Shown: positions 48,661 to 59,259 of the stretch, one piece after another
Position numbering within the stretch: the first letter of the stretch is position 1
Layout: every line of letters begins with the position of its first letter
NCBI RefSeq assembly: GCF_029867415.1
Contig: NW_026705328.1
Coordinates: 372,001-436,000, forward strand
Reading direction: 5' to 3'
DNA length: 64,000 bases
Source of the DNA: Vicia villosa
Taxonomy: Eukaryota > Streptophyta > Magnoliopsida > Fabales > Fabaceae
The notes under the pieces: generated by a model
Database searches by the model: none
What the model was told of the DNA's origin: nothing
Seen by the model: only the letters and a program-made list of their open reading frames with translations
Program-made: the position numbers and the translations under genes

Positions 48661-49661
48661 GTCAAAGGTTCAATTATTCAACACAACACCAACGACTGAA
48701 AGATACACAAACGCTTCTCATCTTCGTTCTTCATCATCTCCAACACAATTACACATAATCATTCTTGCGTTGCGGGTTAGTGATGAGTTCGATAACGTCC
48801 ATGGAACGGAATTGAAGATTCCTAGTGGGTGAAGGTTTGTGGGGTTTGTTGGTGAATAAAATCTGCGGGTTTTGTCCTCCACGACGGGTGGTTCTTGGGG
48901 GTTTTTATCAAGAGGCGTTCATTGAGGATTCGGCTGAGTGTAACGATTGAGGAGCGGGGAGTTCAAGGAATCAAGACACTGCAGAAGGGAATCAAAGTGA
49001 AGCTCTTGGATAACCTTGATCTTGCTCAAGATTAAGGGGGAAGAAGATTCAAAGGATCGACATAATTGGTTTATCGTTTATCGCTTTGTTATCTTCTTTG
49101 TATATACTACTTTCAACATTAATGAAAGATTACCCAATTTCAATTTGGAATTGGGGGCAGACGTAGTCGTAGCGAGGACGATCGACGAACTGCCTAAACA
49201 AATATCGTGTTCTTGTCGCTTTTACTTTTTCATTTACATTCTGTTCATATTTGGTTATAATAGCAAATTGATCAACGATTCGAGTGTTAAGATTGTGAAT
49301 TAAGAACTTACATAAACATCACGATCCACCACACATTGAATTACCTTCAATTTGATCATTATCACCAAGTGTTTGTATATTTGTTTCTATCACTCTTACT
49401 GCATTGCAAACATTGTCCATCATACAAAAAGTTAATCTGATTTTCAATAAGAGCAACGCTTTGATTCTGCAACATATACTCTTATCACTTACCTCAAGTC
49501 TTTGACTGGTTTTTTAAACACATATATAATCGTTTCGATAGTGGTTCGGAATAGACGCGAGTCGATTCAGAATCACTTCCGCTGAAAAGTCGTTTAAATC
49601 CGTAAAACTGTGAACGATCTATTCACCCCCCCTCTAGATCCTAAGGCCAGCGTCTAACAAG

Positions 49662-49674
49662 TGGCATCAAGAGC
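49662..49674 (+). promoter_or_regulatory. Primer binding site of SIRE element
   Basis: TGGCATCAAGAGC, two bases after the LTR end; a variant of the usual initiator-Met-tRNA-type site TGGTATCAGAGC. Confidence 0.75.
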
Positions 49675-49714
49675 TCTGGTTTATTCCGTGCTACGTGAAA
49701 CACTTATTGGAAAG

Positions 49715-51454
49715 ATGGCTTCCGGACCTAAAGGGGCTCACAATAGAGCTCCAGTTTTCAACGGTGAAAACTATGGCTATTGGAAGGATTGTATGTGTGT
49801 CCACATCAATGCAATTGATAGGAACATCTGGACAGCTATTGTCAATGGTCCCTTTCAGATCACCATGACAAATGCAGCTGGTGCAGTTGTTCCAAAACCA
49901 GAAAATACTTGGGATGCTGAAGATGAAAAGAGATATGCATACGATTGGAAAGCGAGAAACATTCTAATCTCAGCTCTAGGAGTTGATGAATACTATCGCG
50001 TTTCCCATTGTAGATCAGCTAAAGCTATGTGGGACACATTGCAAGTTGCCCACGAGGGAACGGATGATGTCAAACTAGCTAGGATCAATACGTTAACTCA
50101 AGAGTTCGAACTCTTCCACATGGAAGATGGTGAATCCATCGAAAACATGCAGAAGAGATTCGTTCATCTGAAAAATCGGTTAAATTCTCTTGATAGACCT
50201 GTTTCAAATGCAGTTGCTACTAACAAAATATTAAGATGTTTGAACAGGGAATGGCAACCCAAAGTTACAGCAATAAAGGAAGCAAATGATCTAAACACTT
50301 TAGACATCACAACTCTATTTGGTAAACTAGAGGAACATGAACAACACCTTAAATGCCTTGACATGCATGAGAAAAGGACAAAGAAAGAAAAGAACATGGA
50401 GAAAGAGGTAGAGAAGAAGTCAATAGCTCTAAAAGCTTCGAGCTCCAAGACCTCAAAACGAGAGCCAAAGGATAGTGACACAAGTGATGACGAAGACTCC
50501 GATGATGAGGAAATGGGACTGTTTGTGCGAAGATACAACAAATATCTAAAGAAAAATGGAGCAAAACATTCTGACAAAGGCTTGATCAACTATAGAAAGC
50601 AATCAAACATGTTCAAACAAGATGACGACAACAAGGGAAAAATCAAAGGTCTTTGCTTCAATTGTGGGAAAGCCGGTCACTACAAACCGGATTGTCCATA
50701 CCTTAAGAAAGAAAAGGAGAAGAACCAAAGCAAAGGTCATAACAAATCTAAAAGAGCCTACATAGCATGGGAAAGTGATTCATCTAGTGAAAGCTCATCA
50801 AGCGATGAAGAAGAATCAGCAAACCTATGTTTCATGGCTCATCAAAACAAGAAAAAGAAAGCTGTAAGTCATCTTAAACCTGAACTCGTAGATAAGGTAT
50901 CTCATTCTCAACTAAAACTTGCTTTTGAAGAATTACATAGAGATGCAATTAAAGCTTTCAAACTTTTGGCCTCAAATAAGAAAATATTTTCATATCTTGA
51001 ATCAAAAGTTGAGAAAACCGAAAAGGATATGGAAGCTTTAAAACAATCTATGCTAGACATTCAAAAGGATAAAGTTGAAATAGATCCTACATCATGGTTT
51101 GGTTGTGAGACATGTCACATTTGGCAAAAAGAAGTAAGAGATCTAAAAGCCAAGTTAGACAAGGCTCTACAACCAAAAGTGACTTTTGCGGCTGATCCAA
51201 ACAAGTTCAAAAGATCGTATACTCCTTTATATAGTAAATACACTTTTGTACCAAAAGTATCAACTAGCAAAACTCCATATTCTCATCATATTACCTGTCA
51301 TTATTGTTGCAAAAAGGGACATACCATTGAAAAATGCAAATTTAGGAGAATTTTAGTTCCTAAAGGAGTATTTCAATGGTTGCCTAAGTGCAACAAATTG
51401 TGTACTCACCATTCAGGACCCAATGAAGATTGGGGACCTTCCACTCTAATTTAA
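49715..51454 (+). CDS. SIRE-type gag (579 aa), intact
   Basis: Start chosen at ATG 49715 (MASGPKGAHNRAPVF), the first ATG after the PBS; the frame is open upstream but only through the PBS. N-terminal part is the copia gag domain (NGENYGYWKDCMCVHINA, AKAMWDTLQVAHEGTDDVK, LTQEFELFHM). Then a charged, Lys/Glu-rich region, a CCHC zinc knuckle CFNCGKAGHYKPDC (residue ~315), a Ser/Asp/Glu-rich tract, a coiled-coil-like region (~400-455), and a second CCHC, CHYCCKKGHTIEKC (~529). Ends TAA at 51454. Gag forms the particle and binds RNA. It is the only long retroelement gene in the window without an internal stop. The family usually runs on into pol; here only a protease stub follows. Confidence 0.88.
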   Translation: MASGPKGAHNRAPVFNGENYGYWKDCMCVHINAIDRNIWTAIVNGPFQITMTNAAGAVVPKPENTWDAEDEKRYAYDWKARNILISALGVDEYYRVSHCRSAKAMWDTLQVAHEGTDDVKLARINTLTQEFELFHMEDGESIENMQKRFVHLKNRLNSLDRPVSNAVATNKILRCLNREWQPKVTAIKEANDLNTLDITTLFGKLEEHEQHLKCLDMHEKRTKKEKNMEKEVEKKSIALKASSSKTSKREPKDSDTSDDEDSDDEEMGLFVRRYNKYLKKNGAKHSDKGLINYRKQSNMFKQDDDNKGKIKGLCFNCGKAGHYKPDCPYLKKEKEKNQSKGHNKSKRAYIAWESDSSSESSSSDEEESANLCFMAHQNKKKKAVSHLKPELVDKVSHSQLKLAFEELHRDAIKAFKLLASNKKIFSYLESKVEKTEKDMEALKQSMLDIQKDKVEIDPTSWFGCETCHIWQKEVRDLKAKLDKALQPKVTFAADPNKFKRSYTPLYSKYTFVPKVSTSKTPYSHHITCHYCCKKGHTIEKCKFRRILVPKGVFQWLPKCNKLCTHHSGPNEDWGPSTLI

Positions 51455-51640
51455 TTTTGCAGGAAAAGTGTCTTGACATCGCCGAAAGGTGGTGGTTCCT
51501 TGACAGCTGGTGCTCAAGACACATAAAGGAAGACATACCACTCTTGGTATGTCATCTATAAAGAAAGATTGAAGAACCATACTTGGCAGAGGAAATGTAG
51601 GTGACCTGGCCATCACAAATGTATAAGATACATCACAAAT
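51455..51640 (+). pseudogene. SIRE protease stub; rest of pol deleted
   Basis: Just after gag, one frame reads WWFLDSWCSRHI, the start of the copia protease (usual form FLDSGCS), with Trp in place of the active-site Gly. It stops soon after. No integrase, RT or RNase H motif is found before 52499. Confidence 0.7.
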
Positions 51641-52159
51641 ACAGTTAACCCGAAAAACACATAGGACGCATTACTTGATGTGCAAATTGGCAAGTTGCAT
51701 TGCAAAGAGATTTTAAACCTATTCTTAGCAGAATATTGTTTGGGACTATGTCCCGCATCCGGGAGAACATTAAGTAATCGATACTAGATGAGTTTTTCGC
51801 AAAAATCAAGCAAATCAAGCTGTGAAACATTCCATCAAAACAATTCATCATCAAATCTAGGAGTATGGGACACTAACAAGAAGACTCCACACAATGATGA
51901 CAAAACACCTACATATTGTGAAAGCGGTAACATGTTTATTGTTCACTTCCAAAATTTTTATTGATGCTATAATATGCTATCAATTAACATGCTTATAGTG
52001 ACTTCATGTGTTCTTATCTACTCTTCTCAATTACATATGTATATGTGTTCATCATTTCCATTCATAACATACAATGTTTGGGCATTCAAGCAAACGACAA
52101 AACAAAAATACATCATATAGAAACATTTCTAAGGCATTTTCATCATTTAAGGAAACTTA
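51641..52159 (+). other. SIRE internal remnant, no recognisable gene
   Basis: About 500 bases with frequent stops in all plus frames. It should lie where the end of pol and the spacer to ORF2 would be. An ORF at 52006-52539 overlaps the palindrome cluster and looks non-coding. Confidence 0.45.
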
Positions 52160-52361
52160 GGTCGACCTACTCTGTATTTGAGTCGACCTACAGAAGAATT
52201 TTCTTTACAGAAACTAAAAAGGTCCAGTTACGTCGACCTACTCATAATTTAGGTCGACCTAAATTGGTCATTTTTTTGTTACTTCTGTTAGGTCGACCCA
52301 GCCTCACTTTAGGTCGACCTACTGCTGTCATTTTTCCAGATTTAGGTCTGTTAGGTCGACC
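52160..52361 (+). promoter_or_regulatory. Second cluster of 21-bp-phased GTCGACC pairs, upstream of ORF2
   Basis: Sites (8-mer start) at 52160/52181, 52231/52252 and 52291/52312, each pair exactly 21 apart; two of these six sites have one changed first base (AGTCGACC, CGTCGACC). A seventh site at 52354 has no clear partner. The cluster ends 137 bases before the ORF2 ATG, and a CT-rich leader follows. It could be an internal promoter for ORF2; no clear TATA box was seen. Confidence 0.6.
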
Positions 52362-52498
52362 CGACCCATTCTCATTCATTCAAAACATTCCATTCTTTCA
52401 TTCCCTCTCATTCTCATCACATTTGGTACGGCTAACCCTAATTCCTCAAACTCAAAATTGTCCAAAAATCATCCCTCTCACACAAATCATCTCCAACC

Positions 52499-53920
52499 AT
52501 GCCTCCAAAATCAAGAAAAGGAAAGGAAATTGCTTCTAGTTCATCATCTCAACCGGTAAGTGCTCTTGTTCATCCTGATTGTAGGGAAAATTTTGAGAAG
52601 TGGCAGATGAAAAGAAAAATTGTTAAGCAATATACCTATGATCCAAATCTTGTCGAAAACATGCATATCCCTGATGTCGCTGCTTTGATTGAACATCAAA
52701 ATATTCATCCCTTAGTGCAATGTGATACTCCGTACTGTGAAAATACCGTTAGGGCTTTCTATGCAGGATTTACAAAAGGGGATGGTTGTAATTTCCGTTT
52801 CAAAATGGGCTCTAGGTCGCATGTTGTTGACAAACGGGCTTGGATTAGTATCTTTGGTCTGAAAATTGTAGGTGATGAATTCTGTATGGTAGACGGGGAT
52901 GTACCGGGAAACTATGACCATGAGGCCTACATGAAGACTATCCTCAAAGACCCTTCCGTATTTGACAGACCTAATGAAACAATAACAGCCGGTCATCTGA
53001 AGCGAGATCCTAGGCTCTTAAATTGGGTAATCTCAAGAATTATTCGACCAAGGGCAGGAGGGTATTCATGAATTGAAAGGAATGAAGTGGTGCTCATGTA
53101 TCTGCTGCAAAATAGAACGCGTTTACATTGGCCTCACTTCCTAGCTGCTAAGTTTCATGAGGTCCAACAGAAAACTACAGCCCTGTGTTATGGATCAATC
53201 ATTCAAACAATTGTCAATCACTTCGGTATGCGACTTGATCACTTACACTACACTCGCATACATCAATCTCAAGAATTCTCACAAACCACCTTGACTCTTA
53301 TGGGATACCATTGGAATCCTGTTAGGAAAACCTATTATCTCATTCAAAAGGGAACAGGGAAGGTTATCTACAACTATGATGATCCCACGGAGTTTGGAAA
53401 CAATATAGGAAATGAGGAAGAGGGAAATGATCAAGAAATAGCAAATGATGAGGATCAAACCATGGAAGACATAGCTCATGACACGGATCCAAATTGGCAA
53501 TATGTTCCGTCTCAAGAGGAAGAAATTCCTTGGGGATACACTGCTCCACCTCCTTCTGATCAATCCAACATAGTATCTATGCTTGAAGCTATGCAACTTC
53601 AACAACAGCAGAACTTTGAAACACAGCAGCTTCAGTTCCAAACCATACAGCAGCTTCAACAAGATAGGTATGATGAACAACAACGTCAATATCAATCGCT
53701 ATATAGTTTGGTTCAAGACCACAAAAGCGATTTTGAGACTTTTGCCTCCAACTCTACTCTAAGACAGAATCAGTTTGAGGAAACGGCATTGCATCGTCAT
53801 GCAAACATAAGTCAAAGCTTCAATACTCTTAACATGTCTGTGCTGGATCTGTTGGAACAAGTTGAAGAAGATCGGCCTCATACATTTCAAAGAGGAAGAG
53901 GAAGAAGGGGCAGGCGTTAG
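52499..53920 (+). pseudogene. SIRE ORF2 (env-position ORF) with putative plant transposon domain, one internal stop
   Basis: One frame from ATG 52499 to TAG 53918-53920 (473 codons), broken only by TGA 53069-53071. The N-terminus is basic and Ser-rich (MPPKSRKGKE). The middle resembles the plant-specific domain seen in many retroelement extra ORFs (often annotated putative plant transposon protein): LNWVISRIIRPRAGG, then VVLMYLLQNRTRLHWPHFL. Then an acidic stretch, a Gln-rich coiled-coil-like segment (about 53590-53720), and a basic end RGRGRRGRR. No signal peptide or membrane segment is visible, so an envelope role is not supported. The TGA fits CGA to TGA. Family assignment is from memory of the motif style. 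Confidence 0.65.
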
Positions 53921-54363
53921 GATGGATTCTTCATCATATCATCATTTCATTGCATTTCATTTCATTAAGCATTATGTTAAAATTCTATATGATGTAGTAC
54001 CTTTTTTGTGTTATTGTCTATAAATCTCTTGGACTACTATGTATGTTGTGGTGTTTCTTTAAAACATGATTGGCTCTTATTGGTTCAATATCTACATGTT
54101 ATCTATTACTATGAATGCCGATATCTTCTTTATATTTCTCTTGTTACTCTCCTATTCTGTCTCTTTGTTTCTCTTTTTGATGTTGTCAAAGGGGGAGATA
54201 GATGCAATAGATGCTGAGTGATGCTGAGTGTACGGGGGAGCTTTGTGAAGAGATTGCTTGGTTGAGAGATAGATGCTGAATGTACGGGGGAGCTTTGGTG
54301 AGTCCTTATCACTTATCACCAAAGCTTCGACGAATGGTTTGCCATCATCAAAAAGGGGGAGTA
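53921..54363 (+). other. SIRE 3' region with several polypurine-like tracts
   Basis: Non-coding. It has a duplicated block around TAGATGCTGARTGTACGGGGGAGC (54201-54244, 54270-54293) and four GGGGGAG tracts (about 54190, 54234, 54287, 54354). The last, AAAAAGGGGGAGTA, directly precedes the 3' LTR and is the likely functional tract. Confidence 0.7.
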
Positions 54364-55847
54364 TGTGAATACAAGATTACACTCAAAGATGTTTTTGATT
54401 CATGGCAAACTCAAATAAGCATTCAAACAACAAGGCGGAAGCAGAAAACTCAAAGAAAAGCAAGCATTGATCACTCATGATAGTACAGGATGATCTATTA
54501 TGCTTATAGGTTGACTCAACACAAGCAAAACAAGAAGAATGCAGAAAAGCAGCAGTTAGGTCAACCTACTGTCAACCTAGGTCGACCTAAAATGAAGAAA
54601 AATCCATATACCTCTGCTAGGTCGACCTACACAACAACTAGGTCGACCTAATCTGAGAAAATGTCCCCAGAATGCATTTGAAGAAGATTCTGGTCGACCT
54701 ACTCCTTAAACAGGTCGACCTAACTGGGAGCAAAATTCTGCAAGCTCTGCTAGGTCGACCTAAGCACTACAAGAGGTCGACCTAACTGATCAAGAATGCC
54801 AAAAATTCTGTTTCTCTCATCTCCAACTGTTAAGCTATCATATATATTGTCAAAGGTTCAATTATTCAACACAACACCAACGACTGAAAGATACACAAAC
54901 GCTTCTCATCTTCGTTCTTCATCATCTCCAACACAATTACACATAATCATTCTTGCGTTGCGGGTTAGTGATGAGTTCGATAACGTCCATGGAACGGAAT
55001 TGAAGATTCCTAGTGGGTGAAGGTTTGTGGGGTTTGTTGGTGAATAAAATCTGCGGGTTTTGTCCTCCACGACGGGTGGTTCTTGGGGGTTTTTATCAAG
55101 AGGCGTTCATTGAGGATTCGGCTGAGTGTAACGATTGAGGAACAGGGAGTTCAAGGAATCAAGACACTGCAGAAGGGAATCAAAGTGAAGCTCTTGGATA
55201 ACCTTGATCTTGCTCAAGATTAAGGGGGAAGAAGATTCAAAGGATCAACATAATTGGTTTATCGTTTATCGCTTTGTTATCTTCTTTGTATATACTACTT
55301 TCAACATTAATGAAAGATTACCCAATTTCAATTTGGAATTGGGGGCAGACGTAGTCGTAGCGAGGACGATCGACGAACTGCCTAAACAAATATTGTGTTC
55401 TTGTCGCTTTTACTTTTTCATTTACATTCTGTTCATATTTGGTTATAATAGCAAATTGATCAACGATTCGAGTGTTAAGATTGTGAATTAAGAACTTACA
55501 TAAACATCACGATCCACCACACATTGAATTACCTTCAATTTGATCATTATCACCAAGTGTTTGTATATTTGTTTCTATCACTCTTACTGCATTGCAAACA
55601 TTGTCCATCATACAAAAAGTTAATCTGATTTTCAATAAGAGCAACGCTTTGATTCTGCAACATATACTCTTATCACTTACCTCAAGTCTTTGACTGGTTT
55701 TTTAAACACATATATAATCGTTTCGATAGTGGTTCGGAATAGACGCGAGTCGATTCAGAATCACTTCCGCTGAAAAGTCGTTTAAATCCGTAAAACTGTG
55801 AACGATCTATTCACCCCCCCTCTAGATCCTAAGGCCAGCGTCTAACA
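54364..55847 (+). repeat. SIRE 3' LTR
   Basis: Same length as the 5' LTR, with about five transitions between them. One of them changes the first palindrome from GGTCGACC to GGTCAACC. Followed by the ACAAG duplication. Confidence 0.93.
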
Positions 55848-55852
55848 ACAAG

Positions 55853-57057
55853 CGGGTGCAGGGAATAACAAATGGCGAAGCTGGGACCAAGGAGAACGAA
55901 CTGCAATGGCTTATAGAAGGCAGTTCCAGATGTCAAATTGAGAAATATACAGGTCTGAGAATTATAAAGGTAGGAACCCGATGTCCAGATCTCAATGGAG
56001 GAGACACCAGAGAATGAAGAAAGCCCAGAAAGAATCCAAGGCGAAAGATGTTGGAGAATCCAGCAGCACCTAAGTCCCAATGCAGGGGGAAAAATCAAGC
56101 AAATCTCTGGTAGAACGCAAATTATTCAGTTCTGAAAATGAAAAAGAAGAGGAAAAGATGCAGTCTAGTCCTTGGAAAGAAGACGACAGGATGACTAATG
56201 ATTTCGATTCAGATGGAGTGTCATCTATAAACTTCAACTGCAATGTGGTGTGAGTTCTTCCTCACGAATTTTACCAAGAGACGGAAGTCGAAGATTGCGA
56301 GGAAGTTGACGAAGAAGAAATGGCGAAACACAGACCAGTGTGTTATTATGTGCTGAATAATGGGGCTGTCGAAGAGCAGAATGCATTCTTCGAAAGACCT
56401 GACCAAGGTATGAGGAATCATCTGAAACCGCTTTACATAAGAGCCAAAATTGAAAATGTCGGCATTAATAAGGTCCTAGTTGATGGAGGGGCAGCGGTAA
56501 ATCTAATGCCCCAATATATGATGAAAAGGATTGGCATGTTCGACATTGACATAAGGCCACATAATATGGTCTTGTCCAACTATGAAGGAAAAGTAGGACA
56601 TACCTTGGGAGTTGTCCAAGTGAACCTAATTGTGGGTTCAGTCACAAGGCCAACTATGTTCATGGTGATACCAGCAAAGGCAAATTATAACCTTTTGTTG
56701 GGAAGAGAGTGGATTCATGGGGTTGCTGTCGTACCTTCAACAATGCATCAAAGGTTAACTATCTAGAGAGAAGATGGAATAGTCGAAAACATAGAAGGAG
56801 ATCAAAGTTACTATATGGCTGAAGTGAATCAAGTCAACAAAACTAGTTTCGACATAAACCTAGCCTACATAGGGCCATGCAATGCAGTAAAAGATATATA
56901 CGCTCTAAATAAAAATGATATGTATTATTTATCCTTACACCCCAAGGGATTCCAGTGGAACAGAGAAATAATGGAAGGTCCAGAAGAGACAGAGCCCATC
57001 GAAGGATTACCAGGAATACGACCAACTGGTTGGGACGAAGACGTTGATTATGTCTGA
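55853..57057 (+). pseudogene. Tat element continued: linker and aspartic protease
   Basis: In frame with 48175 once SIRE and one ACAAG are disregarded. The first 450 bases are a basic, then acidic linker with several stops. From about 56320 the frame is open: RPVCYYVLNNGAVEEQ, then the protease core INKVLVDGGAAVNLMP with Asp-Gly-Gly where DSG or DTG is usual, and NLLLGREWIHG. TAG at 56762-56764 interrupts it; the frame continues (FQWNREIMEG, TGWDEDVDYV) to TGA 57055-57057. This protease cuts the gag-pol polyprotein. Confidence 0.8.
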
Positions 57058-57622
57058 GTCATCTTTCTTCGAAAAGATTTCGGCTTACATAGCCGAAAAT
57101 AAAAGGAAAGCGGCTCTTGAGGCCGAACTATCAAACATGGTTGTCGAAGCCACACAAAAAGAATCAGAAGTATCAGGCCCTGGGATACACTTTATTCCAC
57201 AACCACTTGACGATACAATCCATGACGAACAGGTTCCAGGCAAAGAAGCAGACCAAAGATTAGACGCAATCTATGATAAAGAACCTTTGGGGTTCAAAAA
57301 GGATCCAATGGCACCAAATATAAAGATGTTAGCTTGGGACTCACTCGAAGAAGTAAATCTTGGAGACGAGAGTCAAAAAAGGGTGACATATATCAGCGCA
57401 AAATTGGAGCCAGCCCTAAAGTCAAAATTCATTATGTTACTAAAAGAAAATAAAGATTGCTTCGCCTGGGACTATGATGAGATGCCTGGTTTAGGGAGAG
57501 AATTGGTCGAATTGAGGTTGCCCATAAAAGAAGGGAAGAAGCCCTTCAAGAAAACTCCTACAAGATTCGCACCAGAAATCCTCTCGAAGATTAAACCAGA
57601 GGTCGAAAGACTTCTTCATTGA
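57044..57622 (+). pseudogene. Tat element: region before RT and RT N-terminus
   Basis: A frame change near 57045 leads from the protease frame into this one. It encodes SSFFEKISAYIAENK, an acidic linker, and the conserved approach to RT (LLKENKDCFAWDYDEMPGL, LPIKEGKKPFKKTPTRF, LSKIKPEVERLL), ending TGA 57620-57622. Confidence 0.82.
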
Positions 57623-58440
57623 AAATTCATTAGGACCACGAGGTATGTCAAATGGATTGCTAATATTGTACCTGTTATTAAAAAGAATGGTTCTTTAAGG
57701 GTATGTATAGATTTTCGTGATCTAAATGCAGCGACCCCTAAAGATGAATATCCTATGCCCGTGGCAGAGATGTTAGTAGACTCAGCCGCAAGTTTCGAAT
57801 ATCTAAGTATGCTAGATGGATATTTATGATACAATCAAATTTTCATTGCAGAAGAAGATGTGTCCAAAACAGCTTTTCGTTGTCCTAGAGCCATAGGCAC
57901 TTACAAGTGGGTTGTTATGCCTTTTGGTTTAAAAAATGCTGGGGCAACTTATCAGAGAGCAATGAACTCTATATTTCACGATTTTATAGAAACATTCATG
58001 CAGGTGTACATAGATGATATTGTTATAAAATCTATTTCAGATGACAGACATCTTGATCATCTTAACCAGTCATTCGAAAGAATGAGAAAACATGGCTTTA
58101 AGATGAATCCCCTTAAGTGTGCTTTCTTTGTGCAGGCTGGAGATTTTCTAGGCTTCGTAGTCCATAAGAAGGGAATAGAAATTAATCAGAATAAAACGAA
58201 GGCTATTATGGAAACAAAACCTCTATCCACGAAGAAAGAGTTGCAATCACTATTGGGAAAGATAAACTTCTTGAGAAGATTTATCTCTAATTTGAGTGGG
58301 CGTACGTAAGCTTTCTCTCCCTTACTTTGCCTGAAACAAGGAAGGTTCGAATGGCACGCTGAACATCAATAAGCTTTTGAGAAAATCAAGCAATATTTGA
58401 TGCACCGACCCATCTTGTCCCCCCAAATGGAAAGAAGCAT
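57623..58440 (+). pseudogene. Tat element: reverse transcriptase core
   Basis: Continues with NIVPVIKKNGSLRVCIDFRD, then a TGA at 57827-57829 where a Gly codon would be expected, then FRCPRAIGTYKWVVMPFGLK and the catalytic motif QVYIDDIVIK (about 58003-58032). The thumb follows (PLKCAFFVQAGDFLGFVVH, LLGKINFLRRFI) to TAA at 58307-58309, then more breaks up to 58440. Enough motif order remains to be sure of RT; it cannot be active. Confidence 0.85.
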
Positions 58441-59259
58441 ATGAGACTTTATATCTCAACTTCTGATACTACAATAGGTAGCATGTTAGCACAAGAAGAT
58501 GAAAATGGCATCGAAAGAACCATTTATTATTTAAGTAGAGTACTCAATGATGCAGAGACTAGGTACAGTGCCATAGAAAAACTCTGCCTTTGTTTATATT
58601 TCTCTTGTATAAAACTCAAGTATTATATAAAGCCAGTTGATGTTTACGTTTCCTCTGATTTTGATGTTATTAAACACATGCTATCTAAACCAATATTGCA
58701 TAGTCGAATTTGCAAATGGGCTTTGGCCCTTACTGAGTATTCTTTAATCTTTCAGCCTCTTAAGGCAATGAAGGGACAAGTTATATCAGATTTCATTGTA
58801 GATCATGTAGTGGTTGAGAAACCTCAACAATATGTTGATTTGAAACCTTGGAAGTTGTATTTCGATGGTTCAACACACAAATAGGGGAGTGGCGTCGGTA
58901 TTCTTATAATTTCTCCTGAAGGAATTCCAACAAAGCTCAAGTATAAAATTGAAGGCCCTCTATGCTCCAACAATGAAGCTATGTACGAAGCATTACTTGC
59001 TGGACTTGAAGCCTTGTTGGAATTGGGGGCAACCAGAGTCGAAATTAAAGGAGATTCAGAATTAGTAATAAAGCAACTGACAAAAGAGTACAAATGCATC
59101 AAAGAGAATTTGATCATGTATTTTGTAATGACGAATAGGTTGCTCAAAAAATTCGAATACGTGGATTTGAAACACGTCTCAAGAGTAAACAATCAAGAAG
59201 CAATTGATTTGGCACAGTTAGCCTCGGGATAAAAAGTATCATAGGAAAAATTAGAAGAG
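58441..59259 (+). pseudogene. Tat element: RNase H and second RNase H
   Basis: First RNase H: RLYISTSDTTIGSMLAQE, IYYLSRVLNDAETRYSAIEK, CKWALALTEYSLIF. The second RNase H starts KLYFDGST (about 58855), with TAG at 58882-58884 directly after it, then GSGVGILIISPEG, AMYEALLAGLEALLELGA, IKGDSELVIKQL, and ends before TAA 59230-59232. Two RNase H domains define the Tat clade. Confidence 0.85.

Larger units (their letters stand above)
48176..49659 (+). repeat. SIRE 5' LTR
   Basis: TG...CA ends; holds the GGTCGACC pair cluster (48371-48594) and TATA-like sequence (48653). The ORFs at 48608-48832 and 49016-49303 recur in the 3' LTR simply because the LTRs are copies. Confidence 0.93.
48176..55847 (+). 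mobile_element. SIRE-type Ty1/copia element, 7.67 kb, internally deleted, nested in Tat element
   Basis: Two 1484-bp LTRs (48176-49659, 54364-55847) starting TGTGAATACAAG and ending GTCTAACA, flanked by ACAAG on both sides (48171-48175, 55848-55852). By eye the LTRs differ at only about five positions, all transitions, so the insertion is young. Inside: PBS, a long gag with two zinc knuckles, a protease stub, then nothing recognisable of integrase, RT or RNase H, then a downstream ORF2 and polypurine tract. Gag type plus an extra 3' ORF indicate the SIRE/Maximus lineage. It can move only with enzymes from another copy. Confidence 0.9.

Noticed and set aside
52006..52539. 177-codon ORF overlapping the start of SIRE ORF2
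   Set aside because: Different frame from ORF2, spans the palindrome cluster and CT-rich leader, and has no domain.
52499..53920. Calling SIRE ORF2 an envelope protein
   Set aside because: No signal peptide, membrane segment or envelope motif is visible. The position alone is not enough.
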